Shown here: in pieces, positions 52,741 through 61,098 of the stretch | Layout of the letters: every line of letters begins with the position of its first letter | How positions within the stretch are numbered: position 1 is the first letter of the stretch | Source of the DNA: an uncultured Lachnospiraceae bacterium | Lineage (GTDB): Bacteria; Bacillota; Clostridia; Lachnospirales; Lachnospiraceae | Reading direction: 5' to 3' | Assembly: GCA_934293375.1 (NCBI GenBank) | Contig: CAKQYS010000003.1 | Span: 62,001 to 126,000, forward strand | Length of the DNA stretch: 64,000 nt | The notes under the pieces: generated by a model | Database searches by the model: none | What the model was told of the DNA's origin: nothing | What the model saw: only the letters and a program-made list of their open reading frames with translations | Translations under genes and position numbers: made by a program

Positions 52741-55700
52741 ATGCCAAGTATCAATAGAATACGAGTTAATAATGTAAAATATAATTTTGGCACGCAGCAG
52801 TACGATGATTTTGTCATGCGTATGTACGGCAGGAATACCTTGTATGATCTGGCAAATGGTGGTGGAAAGAGTGTGTTGATGCTGCTTCTTTTACAGAACC
52901 TGATTCCAAACTGTACACTGGACGAGAAGCAGCCGATCGAGAAGCTGTTTCGAAATGGAGGGGGCAATACAGTCATTCATTCTCTGATCGAGTGGAAGCT
53001 TGACGATGAAGAGAATGGTGAGGGGTATCGTTATATGACGACCGGATTCTGTGCGAGGAAGGCAAAGGATCAGGCAGAGGGACAGGAAACTGCGAGAAAG
53101 GATACTGCATCAATTGAATATTTTAATTACTGCATCCGGTATCGGGAATACAATCGAAATGATATTGTGAATCTGCCACTGTCACAAAATGGAGAACACA
53201 TTTCATTTACAGGACTGAGAAATTATTTAAAGGATCTTTCACGCAAAGATCTGAATCTGGATATTCAGGTGTTTGATCGTAAGGGAGAATATCAAAGATA
53301 TATTAGTCAGTATGGCCTGTATGAAAGCCATTGGGAGATCATTCGTGGAATCAATAAAACCGAGGGACATGTCAGAACATATTTTGAAAGTAATTACAGG
53401 ACGGCGAGAAAGGTTGTAGAGGATCTGCTGATTGAAGAAATCATTGAGAAAGCATATCTGGTGAAGACAGAGCAGAATGAAGATTCCCAGGACATGGCCA
53501 AGAATCTGTTGGATATTAAGGACAAACTGATGGAGCTGACAAAGAAGAAGCGGGATATTGCAAATTACGACCGTCAGACCGAACTGATCCATGTACTAGA
53601 GGGACGGGTGACATCCTTTCTCAATTTATTTGAGCAGCGGGATAAGATGAAGCAGACCATTGCCAATGTCTATGTGACGGGAAAGGCGGTTACAGAGGAA
53701 GATGAGATCAAGCTGGCAGGATTTGAGAAGCAGAAGGAAGATAAGCTTAAGGAAAAAGAAAAGAAGTTAAAAGAGTTAGAAGCTCTGAAAATCCGGGAAA
53801 TGGAGTATGAGAAGGATGCTCTAATGGATGGAATAGAGGAGCTTTTGCGTTTGGTGGGTGAAAATAAATCTGAATATCAGGAGACTCTTAACGAGCTGAA
53901 ATGGAAAGAGTCCATGAATGATTATATGGACTATAAAAGGGATGCTGCAGCAGTTCGTGAAAATGAATCTGTTTTGCGTGCAGCCCAGACGGATTCCAGA
54001 ACAGATGTATCGAAACTTCGCCAGCTGGCTTATGTAAGAAAATGTATGAATGATGAGCAGGATGCGGTTGATCAGAAGACGATTCAGACAGAACGGGTGC
54101 GCCAGGAGCAGCTGGGAGAAAGATATAAGACAGAGTCAGAGCAGCTTAGTGAGGCGCAGATCAGTCTGTCTGTTGCGGAAAATGATGTGAAGCGTTGTAA
54201 AGAAGAGGCCCGGGAACTTTTGTCTACAATCAGCCAGCTCAAGTCGAATACCAGCATTTTGATGCTGGCAGATGCGGAAGAACTGATAATTTCAAATGAA
54301 CAGGCAATTGCGGCATGTAAGAAAACGATAGAGGATGCTGAGAGCCGGAAGAAGACGCATACGAAGACATATTATGATCAGTTGCATGAAGCAGACAGAC
54401 TGGAGCTTGGCCTGTCTTCGGCAAAGGCGGATCTGAAGGTGCGACAGGAGCAGATGGATCGGTATCTGGATAATGCGGACCGCATTCAGAATATGCTGAG
54501 AATTTATAATGTGCCGGAGCAAAAGGAACTTTTGTCAGCGATCAATAAGCGTTGTATGCAATGTATTGTAGATGTGACCAATAAGCAGGATACCTTAAAG
54601 CAGTTGGTAAGGCGGAGAGCAGATCTTGCAGAGGACCGTATCATCGGTGAGACAGCTGCTGTCGCAAAGGTGAAGGAATATATCGAGACACGGCATAATG
54701 AGAGTGCGGTATCCGGTATGGATTATCTGGCTGCAAGAGATACTGCACAGAGGGAACAGCTTTTGGAAGGATATCCATTGCTGCCATATGGTGTTGTAGT
54801 TAAGAATTTCGACTTCTTGTCAACAGATGATGCAATCTATGAATTGCAGCTTGGCGATTACGCTGTGCCGGTTTTTAGTGAAGCGCTGTTGTATAACCCA
54901 ATGGGAAGAAATTACGATGATTCCGTAATGTTTATTTCCAAGGGAAAGATGCATTTCACAGACGAGACACTGCTGAAAAAGGCAAGAGAACAGCTTGAAA
55001 ATGAAATTAAAGAATGTGAAGAATCCATCAGAAGACTGACTGAAATGGGTCTGACATATGAAGAGGATATGGAATATATCAGCAGTCTGGGTGCTTCTGT
55101 GTCGATTCAGACAATGGATGCCGTGAATGAAAAGAAAGCGGAGGTTGTTGCGCTGGAAAAGAAGCAGAATGCATATAAGGATGGATGTCATGATCTGTTG
55201 TTGGCGATCGAGCAGGATGAGCAGGCAGTTCAGACTGCAAGACAGGAACTTGATAAGCTTTTGCAGACAGAGAAGAATCTGGTTGCGGTGAAGGTAGTAA
55301 GTGATCGTATTGTGAAACTTGATCAGGAAAAGCAGGACCGGGAAGCGGATGTAAAGCGTTTGATGCAGACGATAGCCGCTCTTAAGAAGCGTGTTGAGGA
55401 GTCCGGCATGGAGTATGATGATGTGACGGGCAGGATTGAGACTCTGGAACAGACAGTCAATGCTCGAAGACAGGAATGGCAGAAGCTGTATGCGGATTAT
55501 TATGTAGATGGCAGCTACGAAATGCTGTTGATGTCGGATGAGGAACTGAATGCTGCATTCAAGGCAGCGAAAGCGGTATATGAGCGTGAAAACATTGTAC
55601 TTGCAGATAAGAAGCAGCTGATCGAGACATTGCATCAGAGTATGAAAAGATTGCAGCGGTCGATTGAACGCCGGGACATCAGTATGGAACAGCTTGCGCA

Positions 55701-57147
55701 GATGGATGAAGATCATAAGCTGTATACAATTGGCGAGCAGGCACTCAATAAGCTGTCTGTCTATGCTGCGAAATTGTCAACGGATGGTGCGCTGTTATCA
55801 AATCAGTTAGAGCAGAAGCGAAGTGTGCTGCATCATTTGGAAGGAAACATTGAACAGTCAGTAAAACAGCTCGAGGAGAAGCACGGAAGCTATACACCGG
55901 TTACAGTATCCAGGGAAGAGATTGCACAGGCGATCAGTGAAGGTGATAAAGTGTTAAAGCGTATTGACCAGGAATACCGGGAAATGGTCAAAGCATACGA
56001 ACGCAGTGTGAAACAGCATAATAGTATGGTAGAGCTTTATAAGGATGTAACCCGAATCATGAAGGTGAATGAGATTTCGCCGAAGGATGCGGTTGTGATT
56101 CATGAATCAGAAGACAGAATGCGGAGCCTTTTCGAGGAAAGCCTGTTGGCATATGACAAGAGTGAGAAAGCGTTAGAGCGCGCGAAGGCGGAGCTTCTTA
56201 AGTATAAGTCACATACTGCAGAGACATTGTATAGTATGCAGGCATTTGAGCTGTCAGAGACAATCGGAAGAGATGTGTCAGTGCCGGAGGATTACGCATC
56301 TGCAACGCTTCTGTTGGATAATCTTAAGACAATGATTTCCTTTATTGAGCTGGAGAAGGATCGTGTAGCGAAGGGCATCTCAGATATGGAATTTATCAAG
56401 CATAACTTTGAAAATCAGTGTATCCAGAGATGTAAAGATGTGAAGACCGAACTGGATAAGCTGCCGGGACTGTCAAGAATTACATTAAATGGTGAGCCGG
56501 TGCAAATGGTTGGCCTTACGATTCCATATGTCAAGGAAGAGTTCATGAAGCAGAAAATGAGTGATTATATAGATGATGTGGTTGCAGGCGCAGATCAGTA
56601 TGATGATGCGAAAGACCGTATGAAATATATACGGAGCAGGCTGGTTTTAAAGAAGTTGTTTGGCGTGATCGTTACGGATATGAACGCAGTCAGACTGACT
56701 TTGTATAAGCGTGAGCGTATTAAGGAACAGAGCAGATATCTGCGTTATGAGGAAGCGGTTGGAAGTACCGGACAGTCACAGGGTATTTATATTCAGTTCT
56801 TGATCTCCATCATCAATTATATTTCCGGTATGTACGGATCTAATGTGGAAAATGACAAGAGAACTAAGACAATATTCATTGACAATCCATTTGGTGCAGC
56901 GAAAGATATCTATATCTGGGAGCCGATCTTTGCACTTCTGAAGGCTAATCGTGTACAGCTGATCGTGCCGGCAAGAGGAGCGACACCGGCTATTACGGCA
57001 CAGTTTGATGTAAATTATACACTGGGGCAGCAGCTGGTTGGAAAGAAGCAGCAGACGGTTGTTGTAGATTACAGAAGCCAGACTGAGCAGCAGGAGATTG
57101 AATACAAAGAATTGGATTACGAGCAGGCAAGCTTTGACTTCATATAG
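52741..57147 (+). CDS. JetC-like SMC-family ATPase with unusual ATPase motifs
   Basis: A 1468-residue protein of SMC/MukB layout. Walker A is LANGGGKS with Lys43, then a long coiled coil (about 270-600), a hinge-like globular part around 600-760 (with a CxxC at Cys605/Cys608 in NKRCMQCIVD), a second coiled coil (to about 1290) and the C-terminal head. The likely signature region is STGQSQG at 1342-1348. The Walker B region reads FIDNPFGAAKD, so Asp1381 is present but the catalytic Glu position is Asn1382, and the H-loop position seems to be IVPARG. It probably forms the motor with the two preceding proteins. ATP turnover may be slow or absent. Confidence 0.78.
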   Translation: MPSINRIRVNNVKYNFGTQQYDDFVMRMYGRNTLYDLANGGGKSVLMLLLLQNLIPNCTLDEKQPIEKLFRNGGGNTVIHSLIEWKLDDEENGEGYRYMTTGFCARKAKDQAEGQETARKDTASIEYFNYCIRYREYNRNDIVNLPLSQNGEHISFTGLRNYLKDLSRKDLNLDIQVFDRKGEYQRYISQYGLYESHWEIIRGINKTEGHVRTYFESNYRTARKVVEDLLIEEIIEKAYLVKTEQNEDSQDMAKNLLDIKDKLMELTKKKRDIANYDRQTELIHVLEGRVTSFLNLFEQRDKMKQTIANVYVTGKAVTEEDEIKLAGFEKQKEDKLKEKEKKLKELEALKIREMEYEKDALMDGIEELLRLVGENKSEYQETLNELKWKESMNDYMDYKRDAAAVRENESVLRAAQTDSRTDVSKLRQLAYVRKCMNDEQDAVDQKTIQTERVRQEQLGERYKTESEQLSEAQISLSVAENDVKRCKEEARELLSTISQLKSNTSILMLADAEELIISNEQAIAACKKTIEDAESRKKTHTKTYYDQLHEADRLELGLSSAKADLKVRQEQMDRYLDNADRIQNMLRIYNVPEQKELLSAINKRCMQCIVDVTNKQDTLKQLVRRRADLAEDRIIGETAAVAKVKEYIETRHNESAVSGMDYLAARDTAQREQLLEGYPLLPYGVVVKNFDFLSTDDAIYELQLGDYAVPVFSEALLYNPMGRNYDDSVMFISKGKMHFTDETLLKKAREQLENEIKECEESIRRLTEMGLTYEEDMEYISSLGASVSIQTMDAVNEKKAEVVALEKKQNAYKDGCHDLLLAIEQDEQAVQTARQELDKLLQTEKNLVAVKVVSDRIVKLDQEKQDREADVKRLMQTIAALKKRVEESGMEYDDVTGRIETLEQTVNARRQEWQKLYADYYVDGSYEMLLMSDEELNAAFKAAKAVYERENIVLADKKQLIETLHQSMKRLQRSIERRDISMEQLAQMDEDHKLYTIGEQALNKLSVYAAKLSTDGALLSNQLEQKRSVLHHLEGNIEQSVKQLEEKHGSYTPVTVSREEIAQAISEGDKVLKRIDQEYREMVKAYERSVKQHNSMVELYKDVTRIMKVNEISPKDAVVIHESEDRMRSLFEESLLAYDKSEKALERAKAELLKYKSHTAETLYSMQAFELSETIGRDVSVPEDYASATLLLDNLKTMISFIELEKDRVAKGISDMEFIKHNFENQCIQRCKDVKTELDKLPGLSRITLNGEPVQMVGLTIPYVKEEFMKQKMSDYIDDVVAGADQYDDAKDRMKYIRSRLVLKKLFGVIVTDMNAVRLTLYKRERIKEQSRYLRYEEAVGSTGQSQGIYIQFLISIINYISGMYGSNVENDKRTKTIFIDNPFGAAKDIYIWEPIFALLKANRVQLIVPARGATPAITAQFDVNYTLGQQLVGKKQQTVVVDYRSQTEQQEIEYKELDYEQASFDFI

Positions 57148-57165
57148 AATCCATTGGATTCTATA
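57143..57165. other. Hairpin at the junction of the jetC-like and asparaginase genes
   Basis: TATAGAATCC (57143-57152) and GGATTCTATA (57156-57165) form a perfect 10-bp stem around ATT, covering both convergent stop codons. No T-run follows, so it may be a weak bidirectional terminator. Confidence 0.5.
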
Positions 57166-58153
57166 GAAGTCCGAGCACAAGCTGCATATAGGCATCTGCC
57201 GGTGTCATGACCGGGAGTAATGTCAGATGAAGAGAGGTGTAAGCCTGTGTACTTGCGTAAGGTGTGCAGGCGGGGTCAGTGCCAAGCACATAGACCGGCA
57301 CCTCTTTTTTGTGTGCAGATATGGCAAAATCACGAAACGCTGAGTCCTTTGTCGGCAGTGTACCAGAGTGATAAGTGAGTAGTAGTATGGCTCGGATATC
57401 GTCTGTGACGGGAGGGTAATACATGCCGGGCATGACAGTCAGTACCAGTATATCCGGCTGGCGGGGCTGCAGCAGTGATATGTTTTCGGATACGGCATTT
57501 GTCTCAGAATGGTATGCCAAAGACTGTTCTGTCTGTTCGTAATACGGTTGTCCGTCCCGCTTTTTTGGAAGAATACGGCAGACATATTGCCCGTGCAGAC
57601 TGGAAACCGTATCTTCATATAGCGTATGAGGCATCAGACTGTTTGCGTGGTAAATGTACACCGGTGCAATGCTGTCGTCTGACATGTTGTTCTGATAAGA
57701 TACATATACGCCAGTTTGCGGCATATGGCGGACGAAAGCGACTGCTGATGCAAAATTTGCAAAACCATTAGAACGGGGATCATCCAGAACATAATTAGCA
57801 GAGACCATCACGATAGGCAAGCTGGAAACCGGACATAGACGGCAGAGGGCCGCAGCGGTATAGTGCAGGGTGTCGGTGCCGTGCGTGATCAGGATGGCAT
57901 CGTAATGCCTGTCTTCAGCCAAATGCTGGCGGATACATTGATATAGAGTGAGGATGTGAGACATATTCAGTTCTTCACTCAGAATGACATAGGGGGAGTC
58001 GGTAGTAAATACCACAGGTTCAAGATCAAATGCAGATTCATAATCTGTATATGCCGATAAAAGCTGGCTGCATTGTGCCGGATCGGTATTGATGAATCCA
58101 TTTTGCGTAGTGGATCCAATTGTACCACCGGTATAGATCAATAAAATCTTCAT
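57161..58153 (-). CDS. Asparaginase family protein
   Basis: A 330-residue type I-like L-asparaginase, hydrolysing asparagine to aspartate and ammonia. Catalytic landmarks are the first threonine in IYTGGTIGS and the THGTDTLHYTA motif with its Thr-Asp pair. The Ser position is likely in VFTTDSPYVILS. No signal peptide, so it is cytoplasmic. AAGGAG is 7 bases before ATG. It is convergent with the SMC operon. Confidence 0.85.
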   Translation of the reverse strand: MKILLIYTGGTIGSTTQNGFINTDPAQCSQLLSAYTDYESAFDLEPVVFTTDSPYVILSEELNMSHILTLYQCIRQHLAEDRHYDAILITHGTDTLHYTAAALCRLCPVSSLPIVMVSANYVLDDPRSNGFANFASAVAFVRHMPQTGVYVSYQNNMSDDSIAPVYIYHANSLMPHTLYEDTVSSLHGQYVCRILPKKRDGQPYYEQTEQSLAYHSETNAVSENISLLQPRQPDILVLTVMPGMYYPPVTDDIRAILLLTYHSGTLPTKDSAFRDFAISAHKKEVPVYVLGTDPACTPYASTQAYTSLHLTLLPVMTPADAYMQLVLGLL

Positions 58154-58265
58154 GGAATGTCTCCTTTTTCTGATTGCAAATTTTATAAACTAATGATACC
58201 CTATTGTACAATAAATTATAAAACACTGCCATAGAGATTTATGGCGGATCAATGGAGGGTATAAA

Positions 58266-58496
58266 ATGGGAATTAATCCAATGAAATTAATGCAGCTTCA
58301 AAATGTATGGAAGGGATTTGTGACCAGACATCCAAAGCTTCCGATGTTCTTTCAGGCTGTTGGGAATCAGGCACTTTTAGAAGGTACGGTTATGGAGATC
58401 AAGGTGATCAAACCGGATGGATCGGAAATGAAGGCTAATCTTCGTCTTTCACAGGAAGATCTGGAAGCGATTGAACAGGTGAAGTCTGCTTTTTAG
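58266..58496 (+). CDS. Small conserved-looking protein of unknown function
   Basis: A 76-residue protein (GINPMKLMQLQNVWKGFVTR, then a beta-rich VMEIKVIKPDGSEMKANLRL, end EDLEAIEQVKSAF). ATGGAGGGTATAAA provides a good ribosome site. It is similar in size and style to small Lachnospiraceae proteins of unknown function. Its last 62 bases overlap the 3' end of the convergent LytTR regulator gene. I see no membrane helix or catalytic motif. Confidence 0.68.
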   Translation: MGINPMKLMQLQNVWKGFVTRHPKLPMFFQAVGNQALLEGTVMEIKVIKPDGSEMKANLRLSQEDLEAIEQVKSAF

Positions 58497-59289
58497 ACAG
58501 AATCGCTACATCTGGCTGCGCAACCTGCATGACCTTTGGTTGTGGAACATAGGATGGCAGACTGTTTTCAAGTGGATGCATTTTGAACTGGAATAGGACG
58601 GCTTTATAGTATGTCCTGCTGATAGATAGTTTGTATGGACCGGCATAAATAGTTTCCCGGGCGATGTGATCTACATGATTCCAGTTAACAAGGCAACCTT
58701 GGTGAATCTGAACAAACTGCTTGGGATTTAATTGATGTCTTAATGACCGGATGGTGTCGTATATATGATAGCAGGAGTTTTTTGTGTATATGTATAGTTT
58801 GTTTCGGTATTTTTCAAAATAATAGATATCGCGGGTAAGAATGTAGAATGGATTGCCGTCCTGTCTGACCATGATGGAATTGGTAGTATTTGGAACAGAC
58901 ATTTTCGCAAACAAATAGGGCAGCAGACGATTTAATAATTCAGACAGATCTTCGTAGCATACGGGTGTCAGTAAAAATCCACTGGCTTCATTACGGAAAG
59001 CTTCATAGGCACGATCGGTATCCTGACTGGTCAGGATCATGGGTATGGACAACTTCAACCGATAAAGCTGATCCGAAAAAGAACAGATGTTGCAGGCTGG
59101 CATATCCATTGATACTATGCATAGGACAAAGGCTTCTTTCATGACTGCGTCAAGAAATTCAGTTGCCTGGTTGAAAATTTTAAAAGTAAAAGAAACGCCT
59201 GCAAGTCGTGCATAGGTATTCAGATGGGTACTAAGTTGTTCGCAGCTTGCAGTATTGTCATCGATAATTGCCAGATTATAGTGTAACAT
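58435..59289 (-). CDS. LytTR-type response regulator
   Basis: A 284-residue regulator: an N-terminal receiver domain (NLAIIDDNTASCEQL with the acidic pair, and Asp in CIVSMDMPACN), and a LytTR DNA-binding domain (IMVRQDGNPFYILTRDIYYFE, FVQIHQGCLVNWNHVD). The last 45 residues (from LENSLPSYVPQPKV) form a proline-rich tail not found in ordinary members. The canonical start is 59289 after AAGGAGGAATCCC; the frame is open another 12 codons. It has no kinase neighbour in the window. A MITE copy ends 29 bases upstream of the start codon. Confidence 0.87.
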   Translation of the reverse strand: MLHYNLAIIDDNTASCEQLSTHLNTYARLAGVSFTFKIFNQATEFLDAVMKEAFVLCIVSMDMPACNICSFSDQLYRLKLSIPMILTSQDTDRAYEAFRNEASGFLLTPVCYEDLSELLNRLLPYLFAKMSVPNTTNSIMVRQDGNPFYILTRDIYYFEKYRNKLYIYTKNSCYHIYDTIRSLRHQLNPKQFVQIHQGCLVNWNHVDHIARETIYAGPYKLSISRTYYKAVLFQFKMHPLENSLPSYVPQPKVMQVAQPDVAILSKKQTSPVQSLPDLPVKDED

Positions 59290-59318
59290 GGGATTCCTCC
59301 TTATAACAGTAATAAGAA

Positions 59319-59534
59319 TAGACAATTGCGAAACTCCTTGAAGTTGTTGATGTTATGTGCATATTGCACAATGTATCACAGGCACGCTCTCGCTACTTCA
59401 TCACGCAGCGGTGCTAAACTCAGTCAATGCGGTAGCTTGACTTCGTTAAGAACCGGCGTTCTTCAAGTACCTGCTTATACATCATGCAATATGCACATAG
59501 TCGCAATCGTAATTGAGAGTTTCGCAATTATCTA
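59319..59534 (+). mobile_element. MITE-like element, copy 2 (216 bp) with 10-bp target duplication
   Basis: Starts TAGACAATTGCGAAACTC at 59319 and ends CTA at 59534. The flanks are identical GTAATAAGAA copies (59309-59318 and 59535-59544), a perfect 10-bp target duplication. It differs from copy 1 by about 7 substitutions and one 1-base insertion, so both transposed fairly recently. The second inverted repeat has two unpaired positions here. There is no ORF of note in it. Its left end is 29 bases from the LytTR start codon, so it now forms most of that gene's upstream region. Confidence 0.87.
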
Positions 59535-59596
59535 GTAATAAGAAGATTGTATCGTAAAGAATTAAAAACGCAACAAATATGGGATAAATGGAATCC

Positions 59597-59634
59597 AAAA
59601 AGGATGTGCAACATTTTTGTTGCACATCCTTTTT
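59597..59634. terminator. Strong terminator 3' of mecA
   Basis: A 17-bp perfect stem (59597-59613 with 59618-59634; core GGATGTGCAACA / TGTTGCACATCC) with a four-base loop and T/A tracts on both sides. It lies downstream of mecA and upstream of the LytTR-MITE segment, so it probably ends mecA, and could also stop + strand transcription. Confidence 0.88.
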
Positions 59635-59728
59635 TATTCTTGCATATCCAATTTGTCCCATCTATCCCGAAAAAGGTTCGGATGTCCCATCTCTATTGCA
59701 AAACAGAGCCCATTGAGGCATGATAGAT

Positions 59729-60532
59729 TTACAGCTTGGACAATGACTGCAGGGCGTTATGCCCAAGAAGCAGTCTGTAGTGTTCCTGTATATAACTTGG
59801 GGCTGCATAGGAGCTCTTGACAATAGTTCCATATTCGCCCAGTATGTTGCATACACGATTGAATACAGTGGATTGGGTTGTGTTCATGACGATCAGATAG
59901 TACAGATTGTCATGGGGATTCTTATATAGGCTGTTGGTATCGTTGTATAATGTTTCAAGCAGCTCAGCAACCATGCTGACCTCAGTCAGATCATGGAATC
60001 TGTATATCCGGCAGGTGTCAGCCGGGAGTGTTCCGGAAGCGGTATCCTGCTGCTTAAATGTCTGACCTGCTATGGCATTTCGCTTGGACTTGTGTGCCGG
60101 TGTGCCGGATGCATCTGTCTCATCTGTATCAAGAGTTTCCTCGTGGAGGATTTCTCGCAGATTGTCCAAAATGGCAGATGTGCCGTCAATATATTCTTCA
60201 ATATCGGACAAGTATTCCGTGTCATCGTCTTCATCAGTTTCTATTTCATGTGTGAAACTGGAGAACCGTGCATCAAACTCTTCCGGATCCTCGACTTTTG
60301 TAATGTTCAGGATCAGACAGTCGGCAGATACCGGGATCGCCTCGACCATGAGTGGAATGTTGTCGGCTTCAAAGCCAAGCTCAGCGGATGCTTTCTGCAT
60401 CATCTCGCTGAACAGCTCCTTTGCCTTATCTGTACCGTATGCAAGCTCGTTGAGCAGCAGATGCTTGTCTGCTAAATCTGCTTTGTTTAAGGTGCAACGG
60501 ATTTTATTTTCACTAATACGTTCAAGCTTCAT
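59729..60532 (-). CDS. mecA: Adaptor protein MecA
   Basis: A 267-residue adaptor that delivers proteins to the ClpCP protease. The N-terminal target-binding domain begins MKLERISENKIRCTLNKADL, with a YGTDKAKELFSEMMQKA helix. A long acidic, low-complexity linker (ETDEDDDTEYLSDIEEYID and on) separates it from the C-terminal ClpC-binding domain, RIYRFHDLTEVSMVAELL and LYYLIVMN. Linker length is longer than in B. subtilis MecA (218 residues). AAGGAGATGATCCT is the ribosome site. Confidence 0.92.
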   Translation of the reverse strand: MKLERISENKIRCTLNKADLADKHLLLNELAYGTDKAKELFSEMMQKASAELGFEADNIPLMVEAIPVSADCLILNITKVEDPEEFDARFSSFTHEIETDEDDDTEYLSDIEEYIDGTSAILDNLREILHEETLDTDETDASGTPAHKSKRNAIAGQTFKQQDTASGTLPADTCRIYRFHDLTEVSMVAELLETLYNDTNSLYKNPHDNLYYLIVMNTTQSTVFNRVCNILGEYGTIVKSSYAAPSYIQEHYRLLLGHNALQSLSKL

Positions 60533-60613
60533 AGGATCATCTCCTTACTAATCATGTTCTGGCCTATAACACAGAACGCTGCACAACCAAGATGTATTCT
60601 ATATTCACAGTCT

Positions 60614-60641
60614 AGTTTATCACAAAAATAGAACATGTAAA
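60614..60641 (-). promoter_or_regulatory. Putative mecA promoter
   Basis: On the minus strand TTTACA (60641-60636) and TAAACT (60619-60614) are separated by 16 bases, about 75 bases ahead of the mecA start. Confidence 0.55.
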
Positions 60642-60676
60642 GCCAAAACTGAGAAAGTTAATAATTTTTTCGTTTC

Positions 60677-60729
60677 AAACCGACTCCGTAGGACAAATAT
60701 GGACCGGTTACGGTCTCCCCGCCGGGTTT
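60677..60729. other. Small three-way-junction structure
   Basis: AAACC (60677-60681) pairs with GGTTT (60725-60729), enclosing the hairpins TCC-GTA-GGA (60685-60693) and GACCG-GTTA-CGGTC (60702-60715). This compact fold is G+C-rich in an AT-rich gap. It lies upstream of the mecA promoter. It fits no riboswitch I can name on either strand. Confidence 0.4.
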
Positions 60730-60891
60730 CCGATTCATATTCAGCTGGAATGAAAAGTTATTATAAATGTGGAATGTTGATTCCACCGTAATGCACAAGA
60801 ATGTTTACACATCACATCGTACATTTGTATGGCATTACACAAATAAATTGAATGGGAGGTGATAGCCAGTACATAAGATATTGTTTCTTTA

Positions 60892-61038
60892 TTGTCAATG
60901 CATGAGAGATCATGCAAAATAAGAATCCGCAATCAGGGATCCGAAACGACAACTCAAAAAGATTGCCGGTTTCTTATCATCAAGCTATTACAAATGTGCT
61001 GACATGCACATGGAGTCTGCTTTGGCAGACTCCTTTTT
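60892..61038 (+). ncRNA. Candidate small RNA with own promoter and terminator
   Basis: A promoter-like pair TTGTCA (60892-60897) and CAAAAT (60915-60920), 17 bases apart, would start an RNA near 60927. A strong terminator closes it at 61012-61038. The product would be about 110 bases, with a small hairpin GTGC/GCAC just before the terminator. No upstream + strand gene needs this terminator. An alternative is a short open frame from ATG 60912, but it lacks a ribosome site and runs through the terminator. Confidence 0.4.
61012..61038 (+). terminator. Orphan Rho-independent terminator
   Basis: GGAGTCTGC (61012-61020), loop TTTG, GCAGACTCC (61025-61033) and five Ts. No + strand gene precedes it within 500 bases. 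Confidence 0.85.
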
Positions 61039-61098
61039 GTATGCAGCGAGCCGGGCAGACGGGTGCACCCGATCCCTATTATATAGGATATGAGAATG

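Noticed and set aside
54820..55716. A 298-codon open frame on the minus strand inside the JetC-like gene
   Set aside because: Its predicted product is an improbable mix of His, Leu, Phe and Ile, opposite a coiled-coil coding region. No ribosome site.
60665..60740. Match to the c-di-GMP-I (GEMM) riboswitch considered because of a GCCGGGTTTCCGA stretch
   Set aside because: The conserved upstream parts (GGCAAACC with tetraloop, GACGCAAAGC) are absent or altered and no coding gene follows on that strand.
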